From assembly GCA_024734495.1 (NCBI GenBank), contig JALMQS010000128.1:26080711-26144710 (forward strand): 64,000 bases of DNA, read 5' to 3'. Source of the stretch: Forficula auricularia (Eukaryota; Arthropoda; Insecta; Dermaptera; Forficulidae). Of this stretch, positions 27,926 to 39,936 are shown piece by piece. Numbering within the stretch: the first letter of the stretch is position 1; each line of letters starts with the position of its first letter. The notes under the pieces were generated by a model. That model searched no databases. It was not told where the DNA came from and saw only the letters and a program-made list of their open reading frames with translations. Position numbers and translations under genes: made by a program.

Positions 27926-30900
27926 GATAAAGTAAAAATTATATTTTCATAGCTTTTTGTCTAAATATCTCTAAGGGTTGTTCTACCTATTTTATGACAA
28001 AGAATAAACTATTAGAGATATCAATATGTATTTTTTTAATTATATATTATATATTCTTGGTCGGATTATCGAACATATTGAACCGGTTCGCGTAGATCCA
28101 CTTTGGCTCGGTTCTTCTTTAAGGCTATGTCCATCCCTATTATTGAGGTATTTTTTAATTAATTCGCCGAATGAACTATCATTATAAAAAAAACTCGTCG
28201 ATATCTATATTAGTTTAAATAAATAAATGAATAGTATCGATTAGTACAAAAATGTGTAGCATGCTTTCGAAAATGGACTTATATTCATTTTCGAAAGGAC
28301 AAAAATCCTCGACTATGAAACGAATTGTACCAAATTTAAAATTGACTGTATTCATTAAACAATTTAGATAGATTATAGTGTTCATTTTAAAATCGATCCT
28401 GAAAACATTTCGGATTGCCATTTCTTGTGATTTTTCAAGCTGATAATTAACTTAAATTTTAAATAAAACTAAAGAAATTAATTTAGTTCTGTAATTTAAG
28501 GTTAATTACAATAAAAAAAGGCCATTAAATCCTGGGGAAAAGATAAAAAATAGAAAGTAAAGTGGAACTATTTATTTATAAAATTCATCAATGATAATCA
28601 TCATCATCAGAAGACCATCGTACTCTCGTTTTACACAACTAGGTATACTGTATTGTTAATAAGCAAGAGTTAATTTTTTTTAATCCATGAAAAGTTAAAA
28701 ATAAGTTCTTTAAAAGCTAAATAAATATAAATAATATATTTATAACGAATTTTCAATAAATAATAACTTTTTTTTAGTTGTTTTTATACTTTATATCGAT
28801 AAATACTTGACTAGAGCTGAGAAAGCATTACATATACCTACTAACATGCTATATCTATCGTATCATATTGATTTTTATAAATAAATTGTTTTTTTTTTTG
28901 TTTTAGTTCCATTATTAATACACAATTTTTTTATACTATATAATATGACAATATCAATAATATATTATATTAAATATATATTTAATCGAACACACTCGAT
29001 TTCCACAAAATTGTCTATCTAAAACAAGAAGGTTAATATGAACAATACTATTTGGTTTTGCCTGAAAATTTCTTTCCATAAAGATTTCCGAAATATTTGA
29101 GAAATTCGTAAGACAGTCTTTTCTTTTAGTACATTACAATTTTATGAAAAAATAAATCCATTTAATTGTCAAGCCCTTTTTTGTTTGCTTGTTTTGAAGT
29201 TTATACAAATAATAATAGTTTTATTTTAATAAATAATCCTTGATTATAAATTGCTGCTTCGCATTGATAGTAGCACAATTTTAAGAAATAATAAGATTGT
29301 ATCTCGGAACAACCACTACGTAGAACTAGGTGATGTTAATTTTTTCTGCAAACTGAATAAGGATATATATATATATATATATTGTTTAAACAAAGGTTTG
29401 AAAATTTTATTTTTTTGGATTCTAGAATCTAGAGTGCTCTAGAACCTCGATTACTTCGCTATATATTCGCAGCTTAGAAGCTAGAAGTAGCTCTAGTTCA
29501 AAATAAACAGGACACCATAATTAACTAATAGATTAATATTGATCGATCATTTAATGAAGATAAAAAAGCAATTTTTCAAACCTTACTTGAAAAAAGTCTA
29601 ATTCGATTTCAATTTGTTTATAAATTCATTTTAAATTAAATAATTAGATCTGGATCCTCATCGTTTTTTGGTGCATGAACGCACATACTCTCTACTTTAG
29701 TGCTGAGTGCTTATCGTACAGGATATTTTTTTATAGGTATGCAAGAATGGACGACATATTTCTTTTGAATCAAACTGAAAACTCTTTATATGTCGTTCAC
29801 AAAGAGAAATCTTTTGCTTTTAATAATCTTGATTGAGAATTTCATACTGCAATAGATAACTTATAATTAGAATATTTGGCTATTATTATCAAGTCATATT
29901 CACACTAACTTTTACACAATTATACATTTATAACCAATCTAGAATACTTATTTATTTTTAATATACCACATGTTTGAGATCTTATTGTGAAGCTGGTATC
30001 AATTTTATCTTTATAGATTTTAATGATTCATAATTACTTATTTAATTACTTATTCTTACCACCAACACTCTCCCTGAACAAAACTATATATTTTATGTAT
30101 TCAAATAAAAGAAGACAATTGAAAATATATAAAATAAAGTAATAAATAGCTTACAATACTAATTTTATTAGTAATACATAATACTCTTATTTCTATATTA
30201 TAGGTATAAACATAAAATTATTTATATTTTTATCTGAATCATGCGATGTTTTTGTTTAATAAAATCCATTGAATTAATAAATATATTGACGTATGTATGA
30301 TATGTAAGATTTTTTTAGGCCTGAGTTCATTTACTTTACAGCCTTAAAATAATAAATATAATTTGGCCTAATTAACTACTGATAACTTTTTTTAATATTA
30401 AATACAGTTTACCGATATTATTAAAACTATTATTTATTTTTGAATTTTATATTTGAACTATTGAAAATATTTTATTGTTACTTTTTATTTTATTAATTTT
30501 TTGGACTTTTTTGTAGTGGCTTAATTTTTTATTTTACTGTGAAAAGTGATACATTTAATTATTTGATTTTATCCAAATTCTTTAATAAGATAGTATCTAC
30601 TAAATATATATAAAACATTTAATTCACCTTCAGATATTTTTTTTTTTTTATTTTTGGAAACAAGGACAATATTTAGTTTTAAGATAGCCTTTGCAAAAGA
30701 GAGTTCACTGCCTTAATGAATGATTAGAAGAAATAGGAATGTATGAAAAACTTTAGCAAATTAAATGTAATTTGGTTTGAATAATTATTTTTTATACTTC
30801 ATAGAACTGAAATGGATGTTATTGTAATTCCAAAAAATCTTAATTAACTACTCGATTACTATTCTGTTTCATTTATTTGATTCGAACTATTTTTAAAACA

Positions 30901-31465
30901 TGGTTATCAGAGAAATAATAGCTCAGACATTCCCATTCTAATTTTATTAGACATTACATGTATAAAACTATACATCTCATCACCACATCCCTATGACCCA
31001 ACTTACACTCAGGCACAATCTGAATTGCTCCTGAGCGACATGAGATTTAGAGTACCTATAGAGTACTTAAAACTCTCATTCTTATTTCATGTAGGATGAA
31101 AGTAATAATCTCAAAATCTAATAATGACAAACTTACTTGCTAAGAGCCGATATCTCCACCTCGGGCTAAACATGCTGTGTTAGACTAGAGATCAGATTAG
31201 CCTTAGAATCAAAATATTAGCATTCTTTGGTTCGAAATAATTTGAGATGGTTTACAATATCTGACAATTAACTGATTTAGCTATGAGTCAAAGATATTTG
31301 GAAATTTGACCAGAGGCGGGCAAACTGATGGCAAGTTATAAAAATCACCTTTAAATTTGGCATGGTAAATATTTTACAATTTCACTTTTTATAAAATATA
31401 CCATAATCAAATACAATTATTTAAATATTTCGTTTTGTTGAATTTTAATTTTTAATTACTTCAAG
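27926..31465. other. intergenic, no recognised gene
   Basis: Very AT-rich spacer between ChAT and GFAT. It includes an (AT)n run at 29363-29382 and scattered 60-70-codon chance frames. I see no gene or shared repeat. Confidence 0.6.
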
Positions 31466-31663
31466 TTGATATCAGCACATTTCGATCTGGCGTCTTACAT
31501 TACACTCGATACACTTCCAGCCCACCTAAAAACCATGATTGAGTTTAAACTGAATCGACTTTATTTTCTCTCAACAAAACTTATTCCACTCCGGAGCAAA
31601 TCGGGATTAGAGGCCTCAGTGCAATTTAAGTCTAAGATGATACAAGCTCTGGATAATCTCTAG
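31455..31663 (+). other. unidentified gene-like frame, 65 codons
   Basis: The frame reads ISAHFDLASYITLDTLPAHL then KTMIEFKLNRLYFLSTKLIP and LRSKSGLEASVQFKSKMIQA before TAG. The residue mix and raised GC look more like coding DNA than the flanks do. No family is recognised. It ends 24 bp before the flanking repeat of the palindromic MITE. Confidence 0.25.
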
Positions 31664-31686
31664 AAATTACAAACTTTACTGTGTCA

Positions 31687-32005
31687 ATTACAGCACTTAT
31701 AAAGATAAGAGTAAATAAATGTTATATTTAATATTGATTCACCATGAGTCAAGGATACTAGGTCACTTATTTCACATTAAAATTAAAAAATTAAAAGGTT
31801 TAAAAAAATTTTCTTTTTCAATTATTGAAAAAGAAAATTTTTTTATATCTTTTAATTTTTAATTTTTATGTGAAATAAGTGACCTAGTATCCTTAACTCA
31901 TAGTAAATCAATATTAAATATAATATTTATTTACTCTTATCTTAATTAAAGATGTTTCACCTTGCACCAACACCACAATCTCTACTAATTATTACAGCAC
32001 TTATA
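31687..32005. mobile_element. palindromic MITE with 15-bp flanking direct repeat
   Basis: ATTACAGCACTTATA is present at 31687-31701 and 31991-32005. Within, arms of about 120 bp (31702-31821 and 31829-31951) are near-perfect reverse complements (AAGATAAGAGTAAATAAATG and GGATACTAGGTCACTTATTT), giving a long hairpin. About 40 bp of non-palindromic sequence follows the right arm. There is no ORF. Confidence 0.7.
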
Positions 32006-32759
32006 TTGCCTCTCTTAGTTGATTATTTACATTTAGATAAAAATATATTTTCTTAAATAAGTCACAAAACATTTTATCAACTATAAATCATTAAAATTAA
32101 ATAATTTCAGAAAATAATAAAATTCAGATATATATATAATTATAGATATAATTATATGATAAGCGTCAATTAGTCATTAGGCTTAACTAATTCGATATTT
32201 GAATACCAAATCAAATTAATAACATATGTTCTTCAAGAGGCCTTTATGAATATTCTGAATAAAATACATATATTTTAATAATTTATTTTATCTAAATTAA
32301 CTAATTTTAAATTATCGATTTAAAATTTTTTAATAAAGTAGTTATTGTCTCTCTTTTTTGTTATACTTCGACTATTGAGCTTAACTACATGGAATCTAGA
32401 ATTACGGACAAATGAGAGACATTATATACATTACACCTAGAGATCAACTAAGGGTGATTTACATTGTTGTTTTCATTATAACTATAAGCGTTGATAATAC
32501 TGCAAAAGCTTGGAAGTTACCGAAATAATATTAAAGATGAATTTAAATTCGGAAGCACCAAAATTAAAGCTTAGAAAAATCTGAATAAATAGATTGGGAT
32601 TAGTAATTTAATTATTGTTAATCAAAAAGGATTATTCCAGGTTACATTTAGAACTTAGATTAGCAAATAGATTCGATTCGAAGATTCCCAGATATATGCA
32701 TATATATGGTTAAATTGAAAGTTTATTTCTACCGGGATTAGGAGAATTTTTATAAATTA

Positions 32760-32829
32760 AAGGAGACAATAAAAGAGTGTGTAAAAATTTATAATTCCCC
32801 CAGAAGACACACTCTTTTATTGTCTCCTT
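32760..32829. repeat. perfect 23-bp hairpin with 24-nt loop
   Basis: AGGAGACAATAAAAGAGTGT plus GT (32761-32782) pairs without mismatch with the sequence at 32807-32828, and one more A-T pair extends it outward. The stem is inside otherwise unstructured intergenic DNA. It could be the relic of a small palindromic insertion or a small-RNA precursor. Confidence 0.7.
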
Positions 32830-35004
32830 CAGTATATATGGTTTTTAACCAATTTTTTTTTATCAAATTTATTATAAAAACAGTAAATAAGCATGAAATT
32901 GAGGTTTAGATTTGAAATTAAAACAATTGTTTTAATCTGAATTTATTATATTCGGGTAGAAAATTTAAAAGAAAGCAGTTTTGCTTTAAAATTTATAATC
33001 CAAGTACAATTTCATGCTTCTTTGACTAGATAATTTTTTTATTTATAATTCACCTTACCAAAATCACACATATTATGCAAGTTTTAGCCTACTAAATGCA
33101 TTAATTTAAAAAAACTATAGAAAACTACTTAATTTTATTTCTAATTCGATTAATATATAAAGTGGTCAATTGATGTACATTTCATATTTTAATTAAATTA
33201 TTTTGAAATTTTCTCACGTTTATATATTTATTACAATAAAATAAAAATCAGCTGCCTTCGACATGTCCCCTATAATGATCTTGTCAAAATTTCTTCAGAC
33301 ATTCTCGCTGAGTTTTCTCCCCTCTTAGCTGCTTAAGGACACAACCTTCAGCTCTTAATATTTAATCAGAGAGATAAATATTATAAATTCACAAGAAAAT
33401 TTCAATAAAATTAATCTTGACTAAAATTCATTATATCAAAGCATTATTATTTTATTAATGGGGTCCATTAGAACAGAGACTAGATTCAGATTTAAAACTT
33501 CATCAATATAATTTTTATTTATTTCTCGTCTGATTTGTAAAAATCATTTATAAAACCAACTATCAAATAAATTAAAAATAGGACATCCATTTCTTCGTAA
33601 AAAATCATTTGTTTTTTTATATTTTTATAAAAAATTTATATTGATTAAATGTTGGCAAATTTTTGCAAATATTACTCTAGATTAAATATTAATATTGGCA
33701 CAAAATTATAAAAGTTAAATCAATTATTATTGAAATAACTTGAAATTAAAAAAAAATTCTGGTAACGTCCAAGCTTGATAGATTTTTTCTATCTAATCGT
33801 AATAGAATATATAAATATAATACTTTATACATTGACTAACTACCAGGGCTGTGGATATTATTAATATAAATATGATATATAGGTATATATAAGTTATATA
33901 AACTTGATATGTTTTTTGTTCTACTTACATTGTTATATTGCTAATACACGCACTGTTTGGCTAAAAATGTATTTACAAAGAATTACTAATGAAAATCAAA
34001 TTTTTAAAATAAAATATTTTTCTAACAAAAAGATTAAATGCTGAATCCATCACAAATCACAAGGGATAACGTATATTATAAATTAAGTATAATGTTATGT
34101 ATTCTAACAGTAATTTTGAGATCAACAGAGAGGACAATTGTTAAATGAGTTATTTTGTTAATAAAGAATCTACTTTTTTTCACTAATTACCATGAATTTG
34201 GTCCATACATTTATAACCTTATATGCTAACATTGCAAATATATAATTTTTTTTTCTTCCATTTTACTTTTTTCCTTTAAGAATTTTCAACCAGAAGCTCG
34301 TGGATTGGCTAATAATATTATTATTCATCTAACTAATACAAAATAATAAATAAATAAAATTCTAAATAAATAGTAAATAAATTATAAAAGAATGAGTGAA
34401 TAAATAAATGAATGAATTAAGAAATAAATGTAAAAAATATTTGTATTAAATATCAAATAAAAACCATGATTAAGTAAGCTTCTTTCCTAATAAAATGATT
34501 CCATATAAAATATCTTTAAGCCAATATTTTTTATTGTGACAATTAATTTATTTATATATAAAAAGTTATTTGGCAATCCTAGTACAGTTGCAACAATTTC
34601 GCTCATGGTTGCCTGTAGTACAGTTTTTTTTTATTCTTTTAAGTCCTACTCTCGATTAAAACAATCGAGGGCAAAACTTTTCTCATTGATTGTAATTGTA
34701 ATTCATAATTATTGTTGTTTGAAAATAAGAAAAATATATATAAATATAAAAAATTAAAAAAATTATATATTTGGTAGTCTTCTTTGAATTTTTTAAGGTC
34801 ATTTTATGAAATTTTACTCTTAAAAAATATTGAAAAATAATATAAGTGAATTAATATAATTTAATATTTGTATGAGCACAACGTTGTTTCATTCATCCCT
34901 TAGGCCAAAATTCTTCGACCTTCCTTCTAGAGATTCTCAAATGTAGTAATAGTAATAACAGTACTACATTACATAGGATCTGGTTAAATGGAATCAGAGG
35001 CTTA

Positions 35005-35036
<32 letters not shown>

Positions 35037-38000
35037 AGTTATAATTGAGCATTCTTATATCATATTATAAAGTGTTTCATTGAATTATTGTAAAAAATAA
35101 AAATAAAAGCAAATTAATCAGTGTTAAATAGAAAATAAAACTTTTCAGAAAAAATGTTTCCTTTATATATCAAATAAAGTAAAAACTTTACTGATGGTGT
35201 AAATTTTTAAAATTCTCCTTAAGAAAAGATTACATGAGCTCAATTAGATTCAAAAAGTACAACTCAAAAATTAAAAGTCAACCCTTGTACCATACTTGGG
35301 CTATTTCTTGTGATGATTTCAACATTTCAATCGTGTATATATTCTACTTGTACATTTACTATAAAAATTTCTTCCTGCTATAAAACAACATTAATATATA
35401 TTTATCAACATACTAGTCAACATTTAACAATTATAATGAATATAGTAGATATTTATCGATTAACACAATTTCGAAATTTTTTTGTTTCATGATTATTATA
35501 AATATTTCCATAATTTGAAGAGTTCGATCTAACATCAATAAAATTTTTATTGCTTCTTCGTCTTTTGTTTTAACATTTAAAATAATTAAACATTACGTAA
35601 AAATTCTAATATCGCAAGTGTCTCTTCACTCGATTCAATAGGATGGGTTCATAAAAACTTAAATTTAAACATATTATTATTAATCTAAAGTTTAATCGAA
35701 TTCAAGAATTTTTTTTTTTGTTTCGAAAAATATTGTAAAGTAAAAAGTTTATTACTGTAACCAAAATCAATGAAATTGCGTCAGAGCATAATTTAGATAC
35801 TTATCTCTATTTGAAATGGGTAGAGGGAAATTTCAAATGTACAAAAAAGGACGAAAATTGTCTTTAGTTTCTTAAGTAATTTAGTTTTTAAAGATCTATT
35901 CTCATGAAAGGAAAAAAACAATTTTTTTGTTCATGTGAAAATTCTCTCCATAATACATTATCAAATAGAAGTAAAGTCTATAAACTGACCTCTGACGTTA
36001 TGAAGTTGATTTTGGTTCAGACATATTTATTTCTAAACATTTTTCAAAATAAAACAACTACATTAATATTAATGGATTTTTAAATTTAAATTTTTATATA
36101 TACATCCCTATTTTTGCTAATTCTCAATGAGTTTTTCAATAATCTCTAAAAATCAATGCAATTTCCTTCTATTCTTCTTGTACAATGTTCACTTACTATA
36201 AACAAATCCCTTTTGATTTGAAATGAAAATATAGATATCAAGTCAGTTCATATCAGCTCATATTGACAATATTAAAATAATTTACTAAATTTACCTTTAA
36301 CCAAAAAAAAATGGATTAATATCTTAACGCACTATTTATTTATGAAAAGATATTTGTTTGTCCCCATGAAACTTTCCTTTTGAAAATACTACTTTTCTGA
36401 TGTCAATCGCCTTCTTTCTCCATTATAGTCACTTTGTATTCTTAAGCTGGATAATTCTTTCATATTAGACTCCCCAAATAATAAAAAAAATTAGATGATG
36501 TTATTTCTTCAAATTCTGAAGCCGTTTCCAAGAGATAATAGATCTAGTCAGCTCAACCTACATTTATATGTTAAATTCGACGAGATTGAGCTGTTTAAAT
36601 CTATATTTAATATCATTTGAAGACAAATCTAAATTAGAAGCCGTAAAATTGTGAATCAAAAAGTAAATTTTTGGAAATTTTCAATTTTACTACACATGAT
36701 CCAAATTAAAAATAATTTTCCAACTTATTAATCTGAAAACCAAAGACTCAATAAGCAACTCTATAATTTTGTTATTTTTCTAACTCAATTAGCAGTTCCT
36801 TCGCAATCATTATCCGCAAAATTTTTGCCCCTGTTTCCTTGCAAACATTTTTAATTATATGTATACACGGTTGCCTACTTTGCAGACTCAGGACTTCACG
36901 TATTCCAGATGAAAGGAATATGAAAAACGAATAAGTGGGTAATGAAGGGACTTTCACACAATCGAAAGCAACGTTTCGTGGATTATGTACATTGTCAATT
37001 ATTTAGATATAGGGAAAGTGTAAACATATAAAATGTTTGTAGTTACTAGTACATTTTTATATTATACACTTTTTTTTATAAATTTAGGTAGGTATATATT
37101 TGCTAAATCGAGTGAAATTTATGGATTTTCTGTAATACACGTTTTGATCATAAAATAATAGATAACTTTTAACAAAACATTAAATAAAGACGAAAAAGCA
37201 ATATAATTTGAAACAGTAATATTTAAGAACTAAATATAAATGTGAAATTTCAACTATTAAAAATATTTTTCTATATAAATATTAAATATATAAAATAATA
37301 ATAGCTAGATTTCATTTCAAATTTAAAAATTCTAAAGAAAACTTTGGTCCAGTATTATTATATCTTTTTTATATGAAACTCCACATTGTAAAAACTTTTA
37401 TTTAAGTCATATAGAATATGTCTTAGTGAGATGTACAACTTTATAAATAAATGATTAAATTAATAATTAAATCGACTTCAATGATGTATGTAACTATGTA
37501 TAAATGAGAGGATAAAGATAGAAAAATGATTTCCCGCCTCAATAATATATTAACATTAATATATAACATTAAGTGTATGTATTAAATTATGTAGGTTTCC
37601 TCTATATTCTGATAGGCATCCTACATGCCGGTGATTAATACTGTTTACTTAGTTTGTGATGCTTGCTTAGAAATCTCAAAGGGCTCATGGTTTGTTTTTG
37701 AAAACAAGCCCCTCCACAAGAAATCATTCGGATACGTTAACTTTAACTCATCATCAGCTTCATCGTAGACTGTGATATCTCAAGAAATCTTTGTCCTACC
37801 AGCTCGACAAATTAAATGTCACCGAATTATTTTCTGTAGAGATAACTTCACAGCTGTCTTCGAAAACATTCTAAGATCTATTTGGGATTCCCGGGCAAAC
37901 ATCACGACTTGAATAAACAATTTCAACAGGCATGTTAAAGTGTGTATAGGAAATTTTATGAAACATGTACAAATATGTCTCGAGCACACTTGAAAGACTT

Positions 38001-38060
38001 TTAGGCGCTAATTAATGCATTCCGCGATTCTTACTCTATCATTTATAAATTGCTACTTTA
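32830..38060. other. intergenic, mostly featureless
   Basis: AT-rich with an (AATA)n run at 35006-35033. Possible decayed coding pieces are at 36772-36960 (minus; PSLPTYSFFIFLSSGIREVL then SLQSRQPCIHIIKNVCKETG) and 37790-37933 (minus; MPVEIVYSSRDVCPGI, interrupted by stops). Neither is recognised. Confidence 0.4.
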
Positions 38061-38062
38061 AT

Positions 38063-38322
38063 GAGCTGCGTAGCCAGAAAATTTTAATGGGGGAGGGGGG
38101 GTCAATCCACAAAGTAAAATATTTAGTGGCAATTTTTTTTTATTAAAACAAATAGGTACTTCAAGAAATTAAAAAAAGAACATAATTCTTGATTAAACAT
38201 ATGAAATATATTTAAATACTGTTAGTTTGCCATAAGAAACGGTTTGTATTTGCCGTTACTCATCTCATGAGCCCTGCCCTGAAGGGGGGGGGAGGTTCTG
38301 ACCCCCCTGGCTACGCCCCTGA
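38063..38322. mobile_element. small TIR element with GCGTAGCCAG ends
   Basis: GCGTAGCCAG near the left, with a poly-G run, is mirrored by CTGGCTACGCCCCTG at the right after a poly-G/poly-C run. About 260 bp, no ORF. CAGGGGCGTAGCCAG-type termini are common on small non-autonomous DNA elements in arthropods. The superfamily is not proved here. Confidence 0.5.
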
Positions 38323-39639
38323 CCTTAATTACTGATAATTTATTAAGAATAGATATTTAAAAATTAGTGCATTTCACCAGGACATTAACTATAAATTATA
38401 TTGGTGACCATCATTTATACGTAGCCCTTTTGAGTGTAATTGTACTAAGATCACGACGAGTAGGTCATATAGGTATTATTATTCATATTGTGTCAATTGT
38501 TATATATTAATGTCTCAGTTGCATTATCCAGAAATTTTCGGACATTTGAGAACAATCTAATACCTACTCTTCGTAATTTTGGAAATTAATACCTCATTTA
38601 AAAATTCATTTTACATCTATCGTGAAGTGAAGGGTTACGTATAAGACAGGTTCACTTGTAATGATTTTTGTTTATTATAAAGAGCAGCCTTACATTTTGA
38701 AACAAACATTTAAATTTTTAAATCAAATAACAATAACATGAATCAAGGTGGTGCTTGGGCTTAGGACCAAAACCGAGAATAACAAATAAATATTATTTTA
38801 AATGTTTTCTCAAGTATAAATAAGTATTAAATTAACACGAGATAAATATTCATTTGTATAAAATATTATTTTAATTTATTTAACATATTATAATGTAGAA
38901 TAGATATTTTCAACCGAATAACTGAGAAATAATGTTGTATGTATTCATTTATTATTTACGAAAATAATAAAGGTTACGTTTTTCATTTTATATAGGATAT
39001 TAAAAAGATTTTTTTTAATTTCGTTACAAAAAGATGATGTTTCGATTTTTCTTCTTTCATTTCTAAAACATTAAGAATATATCTTATTTTGGCTAGGAGT
39101 AGCTATTGCTGAATAAGAAGGAACATCCGTTTATTGTGTCAGGCCTGGGGAAAAAGATTTACATTAATTATCAATAGTCCATTATATTTATTATTTTTAT
39201 TCGCTAAATGGAAAGCGAATTTGAATGGACAAATATTTTTTGATTAAACTAGAAAGTTGTTATTGTCTAGGGTAGCAGTATCAAGTCTCATTCAAAGGAA
39301 TTTCTATTCAAGCTATATATGTAGAATGACTGTTATCTTTTAATTTTAAATTATTAATCACTGAGATTTTTGGATGATGGCGCTTAAAAGTTTGACTAAA
39401 ATTTAGATTATCGAAAGGAAAATTTAGGTGATTTTATCCGGAATTTCTTTTTGGTAAACAACCCAAAGCATCAGATCTGAAATTTAGTGCCTGATTATAT
39501 ATGTCAGATGGGTTCGTCTCGAAAAATCCGAATAGCTTTTTGGAACTTGAGTTTGATTCCCAAGAGGAAGGAAGTTCTTCTGACATCTAAAGAAAATTAG
39601 TTATAATAATTCAGATTATTCAGATGACAACTCTTTGAT

Positions 39640-39645
39640 TTTATT
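39640..39645 (-). terminator. AATAAA polyadenylation signal of ChAT
   Basis: On the minus strand AATAAA lies about 75 bases after the ChAT stop codon, in AT-rich 3' UTR. Position and hexamer fit a poly(A) signal. Other AATAAA hexamers further on are frequent by composition, so the used site is not certain. Confidence 0.5.
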
Positions 39646-39720
39646 TGAAACGTTAACACTGTAATAATCTCGACATGAAATTTTTCACAAATAAAAATGC
39701 GAAATATTACCTAATGGCTC

Positions 39721-39936
39721 TCATTTCTCTTCAGCTGGCCGATTGGAGAGTAAATGTTGCATTGCAAGAAGACTCTCTTCTAAGGAGCGGGCCAAACGCC
39801 AAGTGGCAGTGTGTTCGCAAGAGTGAAACGCGGATAAACAGAAAACGATCGAATTGGGTTTGGGGTTGTATGAAGCTCCATAACCATCATCCACCACTGC
39901 CCCATAGCCCATGAAGGTATTTAGTTTTGTCGAAAG
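39721..39936 (-). CDS. ChAT: ChAT terminal exon G
   Basis: Acceptor TTTGTTTTTACAG. It encodes [40 protein letters not shown] and a tail ending [10 protein letters not shown] before TGA at 39721-39723. GYG.SYNP and AFHSC are C-terminal ChAT motifs. Tail length after FHSC matches the family, so this is the genuine last coding exon. Confidence 0.94.
   Translation of the reverse strand, partial: LSTKLNTFMGYGAVVDDGYGASYNPKPNSIVFCLSAFHSCEHTATWRLARSLEESLLAMQHLLSNRPAEEK

Noticed and set aside
34981..35040. CRISPR-like or structured array
   Set aside because: It is a simple (AATA)n microsatellite without spacers.
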